Source of the DNA: Cellulomonas wangleii
Lineage (GTDB): Bacteria; Actinomycetota; Actinomycetes; Actinomycetales; Cellulomonadaceae
Direction: 5' to 3'
NCBI RefSeq assembly: GCF_018388445.1
Contig: NZ_CP074405.1
Span: 3,782,001 to 3,846,000 of the forward strand
DNA: 64,000 nt
Shown piece by piece: positions 35,701 to 44,900 of this stretch. The translations under genes and the position numbers were made by a program. The notes below the pieces were generated by a model that saw only the letters and a program-made list of their open reading frames with translations, did not search any database and was not told the origin of the DNA. The stretch's first letter is position 1, and every line of letters begins with the position of its first letter.

Positions 35701-36951
35701 TCAGGCCGGTGGGCGACCGCCCGCGAGCTCGGCGACCCGCGCGCCGGCGAGCCGCGGCACCGCGGCCATCGCCGGCACCAGCAGCAGCGCCGGCACCAGG
35801 AACCCCGGCCCGATGCCCGTGATGCCGGCCAGCAGCCCGATCGACACGGACCCGATGAGCGCACCGGCGTAGTTGAAGAGGTTGATCCGGGCGATGACGT
35901 CGTCCAGCCGGTCGGGTGCCAGCTCACCGGCCGCGGAGAACGCCAGCGGCACGAGCGTGCCGGCGCCGATCCCGGCCAGTGCGAACCCGACGATCGCCGC
36001 CTCCGGGCTGGGCACGAGCGCGACCAGCACGAGACCCGCGGCGGCGACGGCGCCGGTCGGGGCGGCCACGCGCACCCGTCCGTGGCGCCGCACCAGCGGG
36101 TCGCCCAGCAGCCGGGCGATCAGCACGGCTCCCTGGTAGGCCGCGTACCCGAGCGGCGCGACGGACGCGGACGCCGCCAGCTCGTCGTGCAGGTACACCG
36201 TGCTCCAGCTGGAGACGGCGGCGTCGACCACGAACGCGGCGGCGACGAGCGCGCCGAAGACCCACAGGCCGGCACGCGGCAGCGGGGTCCGGGCTGGTGC
36301 GGCAGCGGGCGCGTCGGCGACGACCCCGGTGCGGGCACCGGGCAGGATCCCCTCGTGGTCGTCCGCGGGCGGCGGCTGCGACGCGGTGCTGTCCAGCAGC
36401 ACCGGACGCACCAGCAGCGCCACGGCGGCCGCGACCAGCACGGCGACGACCAGGGCGGACACCGCGCCGGTCGTCGTACCCAGCCGGGCCAGGCCCGACT
36501 GCACGAGCGCCGCCGTGATGGCCGCGACCGTGAGGCACGCGAAGAGCGTGGAGACGATGGGCCGGCCCACGTGGTGCTGCAGCGCGACGCCCTGCATGTT
36601 GGACGACGCGTCGACCATGCCCAGCCCGAGGGCGAACGCGACGAACGCCACGACCAGCACGGGCACCGACGTGGCCGAGGCGACGAGGGCCAGCCCGGCG
36701 GCCTGCGCCAGCAGCCCCAGCACGACGGCCGACCGGCTCGACCACCGGCGCGCGATCCGCTCGGCGGCCACCGACCCGGCCGCGGCGAGCAGCGCGCCCA
36801 TCAGCAGCACCACCGAGATCATCGCGTCGTCGATGCCGGTGCGGGCCTTGAGGCCCGGCAACGCGGTCACCACGGTGGCGTACCCGAAGCCCTGCGCGGC
36901 GTACGTGGCCCCCACGGCCACCCTCGTCCGCACGTCGACGACCTGCTGCAT
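35701..36951 (-). CDS. MFS transporter
   Basis: A 416-residue, 12-helix major facilitator. The second loop has AAERIARRWSSRSAVVLG, similar to the family's GxxxDRxxRR signature, and VAFALGLGMVDASSNMQGVAL recalls the sugar-transport-like FucP/DHA subgroup. The C-terminal half has LIGDPLVRRHGRVRV. It is divergent from the NERD-like gene at 37112. The substrate is unknown. Confidence 0.85.
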   Translation of the reverse strand: MQQVVDVRTRVAVGATYAAQGFGYATVVTALPGLKARTGIDDAMISVVLLMGALLAAAGSVAAERIARRWSSRSAVVLGLLAQAAGLALVASATSVPVLVVAFVAFALGLGMVDASSNMQGVALQHHVGRPIVSTLFACLTVAAITAALVQSGLARLGTTTGAVSALVVAVLVAAAVALLVRPVLLDSTASQPPPADDHEGILPGARTGVVADAPAAAPARTPLPRAGLWVFGALVAAAFVVDAAVSSWSTVYLHDELAASASVAPLGYAAYQGAVLIARLLGDPLVRRHGRVRVAAPTGAVAAAGLVLVALVPSPEAAIVGFALAGIGAGTLVPLAFSAAGELAPDRLDDVIARINLFNYAGALIGSVSIGLLAGITGIGPGFLVPALLLVPAMAAVPRLAGARVAELAGGRPPA

Positions 36952-37111
36952 CCGTCCCCCTCGTCCCCCTGCTGCCCCCGCGGCGTGCCGACGACCCTAC
37001 TGGCAGAGCACCGCGACGTGCCGGGTGGTCGTGGCCGCGTCGCGGCTCGCGCAGCGGGTCCGGGCTCAGGTCACCGCGCCGACGGGCCGATACCGGGGAC
37101 ATGGGGCCACG

Positions 37112-37822
37112 ATGAGCACGGGCGACGAGCCGACCACCACGCACCGCGGTCCGTCCGGTGCGCGCCCCGGCGTGCCGTCGTGGGCGCACGACGTCCCGGC
37201 GGGCAAGCCCTCGTCGGTGCCCGGGGTGCCGGCGGCGCTGCGCGCGCTCGAGGCCGAGGGCTGGCTCGTGCTGCACGCGCTGCACCACCCGGGGCGGCCG
37301 TCGGCCCGGATCGCGCACGTGGCCGTGGGCCCCGGCGGTGTGGTGGTCGTCGAGGGCACCGGGAGGACCGCGGGCGCGCACCAGGGGACGGACGCGGCCG
37401 CGGCCGTCGCCGCCCTCCTGGCTCCGCGCTTCCGCACAGCGGTGCGCGGTGTGCGCTGCGGGCCCGGCCGGGGGACGGCCGACGCGCCGGTGGTCCGCGC
37501 GACCGCGCTCGGTGCCCACCTGCGTGCCCTGCCGCCCCGGCTGTCGCCCGTGGACGCGGCCGGGCTCGCGCTCCTGCTCGAGGTGCGGCTGGGCGGTGCC
37601 GGCCAGCCGGACCTGCTGACCACGGCGGACCTCACGGACGACGCCCGGGTGGCCCGCCGCCGGGCCGTCCGCCCGCGCAGGTCGGTGCGCTGCGCACCAC
37701 CCGCGCCGCAGGTCGCGACCCCGTGGGTGGTCGCCGGCCGGCTCGCGGCCACGGCCGCCGTCGTCCTGGCCGCCGGGTGGCTGGCCTGGGTGGCCGTGTC
37801 CGCACCGCTCGCGATCGCCTGA
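37112..37822 (+). CDS. Degenerate NERD-like protein with C-terminal membrane anchor
   Basis: A 236-residue protein. Residues about 45-110 follow the NERD pattern (GWLVLHALHHPGRPSARIAHVAVGPGGVVVVEGTG, described in parts), but the Asp before the AVGPGG strand is replaced by His/Ala and the D-x-K at its end by E-G-T, so the nuclease centre is lost. The last 40 residues contain a basic stretch and a single membrane helix (AATAAVVLAAGWLAWVAV). The functional NERD helicase is 1.5 kb away. Alternative: an unrelated membrane protein with chance similarity. Confidence 0.6.
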   Translation: MSTGDEPTTTHRGPSGARPGVPSWAHDVPAGKPSSVPGVPAALRALEAEGWLVLHALHHPGRPSARIAHVAVGPGGVVVVEGTGRTAGAHQGTDAAAAVAALLAPRFRTAVRGVRCGPGRGTADAPVVRATALGAHLRALPPRLSPVDAAGLALLLEVRLGGAGQPDLLTTADLTDDARVARRRAVRPRRSVRCAPPAPQVATPWVVAGRLAATAAVVLAAGWLAWVAVSAPLAIA

Positions 37823-37824
37823 CG

Positions 37825-37840
37825 CCGGGCCGCGGCCCGG
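37825..37840. terminator. Palindrome between convergent genes
   Basis: CCGGGCCGCGGCCCGG is a perfect 16 bp palindrome in the 19 bp gap between the NERD-like gene (stop 37822) and the MATE gene (stop 37842). Probably a shared terminator. Confidence 0.5.
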
Positions 37841-37841
37841 G

Positions 37842-39353
37842 TCAGCCCGCCACGCGCTCCCGGCGGTCGCACCCCTCGCCGACCTGCGTCGGCTGCTCCG
37901 CGGCCGTCCCGGACCCGCGGCGCGGCTGCGGCACCACCGCGTCCACCACCATGGACCCGTCGGACGGCCCTTCGAGGGTGATCGGCTCGGGCGTCGACGC
38001 GACGTGGGACAGCGGCGCGATGGGGTCCTGCGCGAGGCTGCGGTGCGCCCGCAGGTACGCGGGGACGAGCAGCGCGACGGCCCCGAGCCACGCGAGCGGG
38101 TTGCCCCACACCACGCCGGCGAACCCGTAGGCCGCGCCGAGCACCACCGCGGCGCCGACGCGGCAGACCAGCTCGATGAGACCGGTGACGGTGGGCACGA
38201 GGGTGCGGCCCAGCCCCTGCAGCGCACCGCGCAGCACGAAGAGCACCCCGAGGACGGCGTAGAGCACGCCGTTGACGACCAGGTAGTGCGCGGACATGTC
38301 GACGACGCGCTGCTCGCCCTCGCCGACGAACATCTCGACGATCCAGCCGCCCGCGGTGACGAGCACGACCCCGATGAGCACCGCACCGAGCACCGACATC
38401 CAGACGGCCTGCACGACGCCCGTCCGGATCCGGTCGGGCCGCCCACCGCCGCGGTTCTGGGCGACGAACATGGAGACCGCCAGCCCGAGCGAGGCGAGCA
38501 GGGCGACCGCGAGGCCGTCGACGCGCGTCGCGGTGGTATAGGCGGCGACGGCGTCGGAGCCCAGGCTGTTGAGCCGCACCTGCACGGCGAGCGTCCCGAT
38601 CGCGATGATCGACGCCTGGAAGCCCATGGGCAGGCCCAGCTGCAGGTGGTGCGCCAGGTCGGCGCGCGTGACGCGCCAGTCCTCGCGGCGCACGTGCAGC
38701 ACGGGCACGCGTCGCCGGACGTGCACGAAGCACAGGACGACCGAGACGCCCTGCGCCACGACGGTGGCCAGCGCCGCGCCCCCGACGCCGGTGCCGAGAA
38801 CCCCGACGAGCACCACGACCAGGGCGATGTTGAGGAGGCAGCTGAGCGTGAGGAAGACGAGCGGGGTGCGGGAGTCGCCGATGGCGCGCACGATCGCGGC
38901 GAGGAAGTTGAAGAACATCGTCGTCGCGGCCCCGAGGAAGCTGATGACCGCGAAGGTCTCGGCCTGCGGCAGCAGCTCCTCCGGGGTGCGCAGCAGGCGC
39001 AGCGCGGGGCCGGCCAGCAGCGGCGCACCCACCGTGAGCAGCAGCGTGACGACGCCGGTGAGGATGGCACCGGACGCCACCGAGCGGCGGACCGCGGCGG
39101 CGTCGCCGGCGCCGAAGGCCTGCGCGGTGGGGATCGCGAAGCCGGACGTCATGCCCCAGGCGAAGCCGATGAGCAGGAACAGCAGGCTCCCGGTCGCGCC
39201 CACCGCGGCGAGCGCGTCGACGCCGAGCGTGCGGCCCACGACCATCGCGTCGGCGAAGTGGTAGAGCTGCTGGACGACGTTGCCGATCAGCAGGGGGACG
39301 GCGAACGACAGGATGACGCGCCACGGGGCGCCCGTGGTCAGGGCCTTGGACAT
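37842..39353 (-). CDS. MATE-family multidrug efflux transporter
   Basis: A 503-residue, 12-helix exporter of the MATE (NorM/DinF) family that uses Na+ or H+ to expel drugs. The first helix region is PLLIGNVVQQLYHFADAMVVGRTLG, followed by VGATGSLLFLLIGFAWGMTSGFAI. The second half repeats the pattern (NSLGSDAVAAYTTATRVDGLA). A hydrophilic C-terminal extension of about 55 residues is unusual for the family. The ATG at 39353 is chosen because MSKALTTG starts the family N-terminus. Upstream sits a 16 bp palindrome suited to a TetR/MarR-type regulator. Confidence 0.92.
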   Translation of the reverse strand: MSKALTTGAPWRVILSFAVPLLIGNVVQQLYHFADAMVVGRTLGVDALAAVGATGSLLFLLIGFAWGMTSGFAIPTAQAFGAGDAAAVRRSVASGAILTGVVTLLLTVGAPLLAGPALRLLRTPEELLPQAETFAVISFLGAATTMFFNFLAAIVRAIGDSRTPLVFLTLSCLLNIALVVVLVGVLGTGVGGAALATVVAQGVSVVLCFVHVRRRVPVLHVRREDWRVTRADLAHHLQLGLPMGFQASIIAIGTLAVQVRLNSLGSDAVAAYTTATRVDGLAVALLASLGLAVSMFVAQNRGGGRPDRIRTGVVQAVWMSVLGAVLIGVVLVTAGGWIVEMFVGEGEQRVVDMSAHYLVVNGVLYAVLGVLFVLRGALQGLGRTLVPTVTGLIELVCRVGAAVVLGAAYGFAGVVWGNPLAWLGAVALLVPAYLRAHRSLAQDPIAPLSHVASTPEPITLEGPSDGSMVVDAVVPQPRRGSGTAAEQPTQVGEGCDRRERVAG

Positions 39354-39707
39354 GAAGGAGGACTCCGCGCTTCGGTACGGCTGGGTCGGTGCGCGGTGGT
39401 CGGTCGTGCCGGGTCGCGTCAGGGTCCTATCGTATCGATACGATCGCGCCTGACCAGAGGGTTTCACCCGATCGGTGCGCGGGGCGGAACGCTCCCCCGC
39501 CTGCTGTGGAAAGCGCGTCTCACGCATGTCCCAACGGCACCCCTCCCGGAGGTGGGCAGGCGTCCAAGAACGCCGGGACCGGGCGCTGCGGGACGGGGCC
39601 CGGCCGCCCCGCACCCGGCCTGCGCTTGACCGAGGTGATCTCCGCGACCGTGCGACGTGCGGTCGGTGCGCGGGGGCCCACCCGTGCCGCGCGGTCGCGG
39701 GCCCGCC
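39354..39707. other. 354 bp intergenic region
   Basis: This gap between the MATE gene start and the CBM48 gene end holds the palindrome at 39429-39444 and otherwise only GC-rich sequence with no convincing ORF, hairpin or RNA gene. Two overlapping short frames exist on the plus strand but have no ribosome binding site and no family resemblance. Confidence 0.5.
39429..39444. promoter_or_regulatory. 16 bp perfect palindrome upstream of the MATE gene
   Basis: ATCGTATCGATACGAT is a perfect, AT-rich palindrome 76 bp upstream of the MATE start. On the minus strand its right half supplies TACGAT, a plausible -10 hexamer, so a bound repressor would overlap the promoter. It resembles TetR-family sites; no regulator gene is next to it. 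Confidence 0.6.
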
Positions 39708-39989
39708 CTACGCGCGGACGACCGACCCCTCGGCGGTGATCTCGTCCGCGTCCGCGTCGTCGAACCACCGCCCCTGGCTGCCCAGGTAGCGGAAGCGGAC
39801 GGTGGAGCCCGTCGGGACGACGACCGACGCGCTCGCCGTGCCGTTCGACCGGCGGCGCAGCGGGTGCACGCCCGGCGTCCAGTCGTTGAACGTGCCGACC
39901 ACGCTCACCGGCCCGTCGAGGACGGCGGCGGGCAGGGCGAACGTCAGCGTGCACGTGGCGGACCTGGCGGAACGGGACTTCTTCAGCAC
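39708..39989 (-). CDS. Stand-alone CBM48 / AMPK glycogen-binding domain protein
   Basis: A 93-residue protein consisting almost only of an AMPK1/CBM48 domain (isoamylase early-set type): TCTLTFALP, VSVVGTFNDWTPGVHPL (the signature GxFNxW), then SVVVPTGSTVRFRYLG and GRWFDDADADEI. It probably binds alpha-glucan such as glycogen. The GTG at 39989 is chosen because AAGG lies 8 nt upstream and family members begin at MLKK; the longer frame is unrelated. It stands alone, divergent from the lipoprotein gene. Confidence 0.8.
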   Translation of the reverse strand: MLKKSRSARSATCTLTFALPAAVLDGPVSVVGTFNDWTPGVHPLRRRSNGTASASVVVPTGSTVRFRYLGSQGRWFDDADADEITAEGSVVRA

Positions 39990-40248
39990 CTGCGGCACCT
40001 TCCCTCGGGACGGGCGGACGGGTGCATCGTGGCGGACCCATGTTTCGGGGACGTCCACGAGCCGGTCACCGCCGTGTGACGCGGCGACGACGACGCCGCG
40101 CGGCCGCCCGGAACACGACGGTGGCACCCGGTACGGCGCGTTTGGTGCGTCCCGTCCGGATGACACCGGTTCGCGGGGTGGGCACGACCACCTCCCGGGC
40201 GCTACGGTCGGTGCGCCCAGCCGGGCCTCGTCGTCGGGAGGAGCACGC

Positions 40249-40848
40249 ATGGGACGGGTCGCGACCGTGACGGTGGTGGTCGGGATGCTGGCCCTGGCCG
40301 GGTGCACGTCCCAGGCGGTCGAGCCGCCCGGCCTGACCGCGTCCCCGACGCCGCAGGCGAGCGCGGAGGCGACGCCCGAGCCGACGCCGGAGTCCAGCAC
40401 GCAGGACATGTCGGACCCCGAGCTCGGGATCGTCTTCGACGACGTCCCCACCCTGACCGGCGACGAGGCCGACGTGTGGAACACCGTGGCCACCTACCAG
40501 GTCGAGTACTGGCGCACCATGACCACGAACACCGTCAGCCCCGCGTTCGCCGTCATCGCCTCGGCCGACGTGCAGGCGGTCATGGAGCGCATCGCCACCA
40601 ACAACACCGCCGACGCCGTCGACATCGGCGGCACCTTCCGCACCCGCGTCAGCGACGTCACCGTCACCGGCGACACCGCCACCGCAGCGGTCTGCGACGA
40701 CTACCGCGACGCGACGTTCGCCGACGCCGACGGACCCGACACCCCCGAGACCGCCGGCTTCGGCTACCCGCGGCGCGAGACCGTCCAGCTCCAGCGACTG
40801 GGGGATCGGTGGGTCATCGGCACGACCGCCGGTGAGGGGTCGTGCTGA
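40249..40848 (+). CDS. Exported lipoprotein of unknown function
   Basis: A 199-residue lipoprotein. The lipobox is MLALAGCTSQ. A low-complexity Thr/Pro/Glu linker precedes a domain of about 130 residues with VWNTVATYQVEYWRTMT near its start and VQLQRLGDRWVIGTTAGEG at its end, a pattern seen in small NTF2-like or DUF-type actinobacterial lipoproteins. GGGAGGAG precedes the ATG by 6 nt. Its stop overlaps the next gene start by 7 bp, so the two exported proteins are coupled. Confidence 0.75.
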   Translation: MGRVATVTVVVGMLALAGCTSQAVEPPGLTASPTPQASAEATPEPTPESSTQDMSDPELGIVFDDVPTLTGDEADVWNTVATYQVEYWRTMTTNTVSPAFAVIASADVQAVMERIATNNTADAVDIGGTFRTRVSDVTVTGDTATAAVCDDYRDATFADADGPDTPETAGFGYPRRETVQLQRLGDRWVIGTTAGEGSC

Positions 40849-41837
40849 GCCGCGCCGGCAGGGTGGCGGTCCTCACCGGGGCGCTCCTGCTGGCGCTGGC
40901 CGGCGGCGCCTCCGCCTATGACGGGAAGGGTGGGGGTGGTGGACCGGCGCCGGCTCCCGTCACCCCGGAGGCAGGTGGCGGCACCATCGCGGTCACCGTG
41001 ACGAGCTCCGGCTCCACGGGTGAGGGCCGGTCGTTCTCGTCGTCGGTGCAGGCCACGGTCGCGCCCGACTGCTGGAGGGCCCCGGGCAGGACCGGCTACG
41101 AGTACTACGAGTACTGGAAGACCGGGGGTCCGGCACGGCAGTCCGGCACGCTCGACGCCTACGCCGCGCAGGGTCTGCTGAACCCGGACTTCGAGGCGTA
41201 CGCGACCGACGACACCGGCCGGTGGTACGAGCCGCGCTGCCGCTACGACATCGACGACGACGTCGAGCTCGACTACCTGCTGTCCCACCGCGCCGTCTTC
41301 GTGCCCGAGGGCGAGCCGGCACCTCCGGTCGACGTCGTCGTCGACCCGCAGCAGCTGGTCGAGATCGCGCAGGACCACATACAGCTGCCGACCGGCACGG
41401 TCCGGTGGAACCCGTCGATCGAGGGGTCCGGCGCCACGGTGGTCAACATGGACACGTTCGTGTGGGTCGAGGGCGCCCCGGCCACCGTCGAGGTGACCGC
41501 CTCGGTGCCTGGCGTGTGGGCGCGCGTCGACGCGAGCGTGAGATCCATGACGTTGGAGGCGCCCAACGCCGACACGGCCACCTGCCCGGACGTCGGGACC
41601 GCGTACAGCGCCGGCATGACGTCGTCGACGTGCTCGATCGTCTTCACGCGCTCCAGCGCGAACCAGCCCGTCAAGGAGGGCCAGACCCTGCGGACCGCGA
41701 CCCTGACGGCCACGACCACCTGGGCCGCGAGCTGGGTGTCGTCGCAGAACCCCGAGCCGCAGCCGCTCGACCTGCAGACGGTCACCACGACGGCCGAGAT
41801 CCCGGTGGCCGAGATCCAGACCGTCGTCACGCGCTGA
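40842..41837 (+). CDS. Secreted protein of unknown function
   Basis: A 331-residue protein with a signal peptide (VLTGALLLALAGGASAYDG, cleavage near residue 25) and a glycine-rich spacer, with no lipobox or membrane anchor. The mature part has a Tyr-rich motif (GYEYYEYWKTGG), four Cys residues likely forming disulfides (C77, C133, C249, C264 by approximate count) and a beta-rich C-terminal half. No named family recognised. The overlap with the preceding lipoprotein gene suggests the two act together. Confidence 0.7.
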   Translation: MLSRAGRVAVLTGALLLALAGGASAYDGKGGGGGPAPAPVTPEAGGGTIAVTVTSSGSTGEGRSFSSSVQATVAPDCWRAPGRTGYEYYEYWKTGGPARQSGTLDAYAAQGLLNPDFEAYATDDTGRWYEPRCRYDIDDDVELDYLLSHRAVFVPEGEPAPPVDVVVDPQQLVEIAQDHIQLPTGTVRWNPSIEGSGATVVNMDTFVWVEGAPATVEVTASVPGVWARVDASVRSMTLEAPNADTATCPDVGTAYSAGMTSSTCSIVFTRSSANQPVKEGQTLRTATLTATTTWAASWVSSQNPEPQPLDLQTVTTTAEIPVAEIQTVVTR

Positions 41838-41880
41838 CGCGAGCGCCGCGACGTGAGCGAGCCCGACGCGGACGTCGCGT

Positions 41881-41958
41881 CGGGGCAGCCGCACGTCGGG
41901 GCAGCCGCACGTCGGGGCAGCCGCCGTCAGGGCAGCGCACGTCAGGGCAGCGGCACCT
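41881..41958. repeat. 16 bp tandem repeat at the eccC 3' end
   Basis: Five head-to-tail copies of CGGGGCAGCCGCACGT, two exact and three with 1-3 differences (two are 15 bp), occupy the gap between the secreted-protein gene (stop 41837) and eccC, and run into the last codons of eccC (stop at 41942). Confidence 0.85.
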
Positions 41959-44900
41959 GCACCAGCTGCCACGCCCCGCCGCTGACCAGCAGACCCCGCC
42001 CGGGGACGGCGCCGCCGATCGCCGACCGTGGCAGCCGCAGCCCGAAGAGGTCGCCGTCGTTGGGCGTGGCGGGGGCGAGCAGCAGGCCGCTGCGGGACTT
42101 CTTGATGGTGGCGGCCGGCCCCCGGTAGGCGCTGCCCAGCTCGTCGGCCGTGCCGGCGGCCACGACCAGGCCGGGCCGGTCCCGCAGCGCCCCCAGGTGG
42201 GCGACGATCGCGTCGGCCAGCACACCGTCGGTGCCCACCAGCTCGAGGTCGTCGACCAGCAGGACGCTGGGCACGTCCTGCGGGACGAGCAGCGCGAGAG
42301 CCGCGGTGACCTCGTCCCGCGTGGCCTCGACCTCGATGGCCACGACACCGTCCCGCGCCGCCAAGTCGCGCAGCGGGCTGCGGCGCGGCGTGACGACCCC
42401 GACGGTCCAGCCGCGGCGCAGCGCGCTCTCCCCCACGGTGAGCAGCGTGGTGCTGCGGCCGGAGCGCCGCGGGCCCAGCACCAGCAGCCCGGGCCCGTGC
42501 TCCTCCGCCTCCAGGCCGTGCAGGGCCAGCGTGTCCCCGCCGACGCCCAGGGGCACGGCGGTACGGCGCAGGGGCGGGCCGCCGAGGGCCGCGGCCTCGT
42601 CGAGCGTGAGGCGGGTGGGCAGCGGGTCGATGCGGAACGGCACCTGCGCGCCGGTCGCCGGCACCGGGTCGCCCGCGTGCCGCGCCGTCGCGGTCCGCCC
42701 CACCGCCTGCAGCGCCGCCACCTGTGCCGGGCCGCTCGGGTCGTCGTCGAGCAGGCAGACCTGCAGCTCGTGCGGCCCCTCGGAGCGGAACGCGCGACCC
42801 TCGGGAAGGTGCTGGGGCACGTCGCGCACCGACAGCCCGACGGACTGGTAGTCGCCCGGGTCGGGCATGGGGAGCATGACGCGGTCCTCGGTGAGCGTGG
42901 AGATGCGGCCCGCCAGCAGGCTGCGGTCCCCCGCGACGACGACCTTGACCCCCGCGCCCGGTCCCTCCTGCAGGATCTGCGTCCACAGGTCGACGAGCGC
43001 ACCCGCGTCCACGTCCTCGAAGGCCTGGATGAACCCCTCCCACCGGTCGAGCAGCACCAGCAGGTACGGCAGGCGCTGCGCGGGGGCGACGCCGGCCCGC
43101 TGCTCCCGGACGTCCGCGAACGACTGCTCGGCGAGCAGCTGCTGGCGGCGGGAGATCTCCGCGCGCAGGCGGCGCGTGAGACGCGCGACCCGGTCGGGCT
43201 GGTCGCGCGGGACCACGGCACCCGTGTGCGGCAGCCCCATGAGCGGCAGCAGCGCGTTGTTGCCGAAGTCGAGCCCGTACAGGTGGACGTCGCGCGGGGA
43301 GGTCCGCGTCGCGACCGCGGCGGCCAGGGCACGCAGCACGGTCGAGCGGCCCGAGCGCGCGGCGCCGACGACCGCCAGGTTGCCGGCCGTGTCCAGGTCG
43401 TGCGTCGCGACGTCACGACGCTGCTCCGCGGGCAGGTCGAGCAGGCCGTACGGCAGCGCGAGCGGGCGTGCCGCGAGCGCCTCGCCACCCTGCGTCGCGA
43501 CGTCGTGTGCCGTGACGACCTCGCCGAGCGCGGGCAGCCACGGCGGTGGTGGCGCGCTGACGCCCGCGAGCGTGGCCGCGCCCTGCACCGCGGTGACCAG
43601 CGACGCGAGGTCCGTCGGGACGTCGACGTCGTCCTCGCTCGAGGCCCGCTGCACGGGCACCGGCCGGCCGGTCCCTGCCCACGTCAGCGGTGTGACGTCG
43701 ACCCGCGCACCGCCGCCCACGCTGGGCGGGCGCCCGCCCACGCGGGACGACTGGAACGCGACGAGGCTGGTGTGCCCGAGCCGTGCGTACGCGCGCCCGG
43801 GCAGGCTCGGGGCGATCTCCGCCGCGTCGGGCGCCTCGATGACGTCCTGGCTGTCGTTGCGGTCGGTGACCCGCAGCGCGATGCGCAGGTTGGTGTTCGA
43901 CTTGATCTCGGCGCTCACGACGCCGGCAGGGCGCTGCGTCGCCAGCACCAGGTGGACGCCCAGGGAGCGGCCGCGCCGCGCGATGTCGACGAGGCCGGTG
44001 ACGAAGTCCGGCAGCTCGGCGACGAGGGCCGCGAACTCGTCGATGACGATCATGAGGCGCGGCATCGGGGCGTCGGCCGGGCCGCGGGCAGCCAGGTAGT
44101 CCTCGATGTCCTTGGCGCCCGCGTCGGCCAGCTGGTGCTCCCGGCGCCGCAGCTCCGCGGCCAGGGACTCCAGCGCGCGTGTGGTCAGGTGCGCGTCGAG
44201 GTCGGTCACCATGCCCACGGTGTGGGGCAGCCGGCTGCAGTCCTTGAACGCCGCGCCGCCCTTGTAGTCGACCAGCACGAACGTCATCTCGTCGGGGCGG
44301 TTGCCGATCGCGAGGGACGCGATCATCGTCTGCAGCAGCTCCGACTTGCCGGAGCCGGTGGTGCCGGCGACCAGGCCGTGCGGCCCGTCGGCACGCACGT
44401 CCACGGCGAACGGCCCGTCGGAGGACTCCCCGATCACGGCGCGCGTCGTGCGGCCGCCGGCCGCCCACCCGCGCGCGACGTCGGCCGGCGTGGGCGGGTC
44501 GAGTCCCAGCACGTCCAGCAACCGCGACGAGGCCACGAGGGTCGCGGAGAGGTCCTCGGTGCTGATGTCCTCGATCGGGGCCAGCGACCGGCCCAGCCGC
44601 TCGAACCAGCCGGTCGGCACCAGGTCGACGCGCACGCCGTCGACCGGCTCCTGACCGGCCACGGCGACGCGCGCGGTGGGCCCGGCCAGGTCGACGACGG
44701 CCTGGCACTCCTCGGGGAGCTGACGCTCCTGCTCGTCCAGGCACAGGAAGTAGATGCCGTGCGCCGGCCCCTCGCGCAGCAGCGTCACCAGACCGGGCAG
44801 CAGCCGGACCCGCCGTGCACCGTCGAGCACCACGACCACGGGTGCCGGCAGCACCGCGCCGGACCCGCCGAACCCGACGCCCTGCCCACGTGCGACCGAC

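Noticed and set aside
41881..41958. CRISPR array
   Set aside because: The 16 bp units abut each other without spacers, and no cas gene is nearby.
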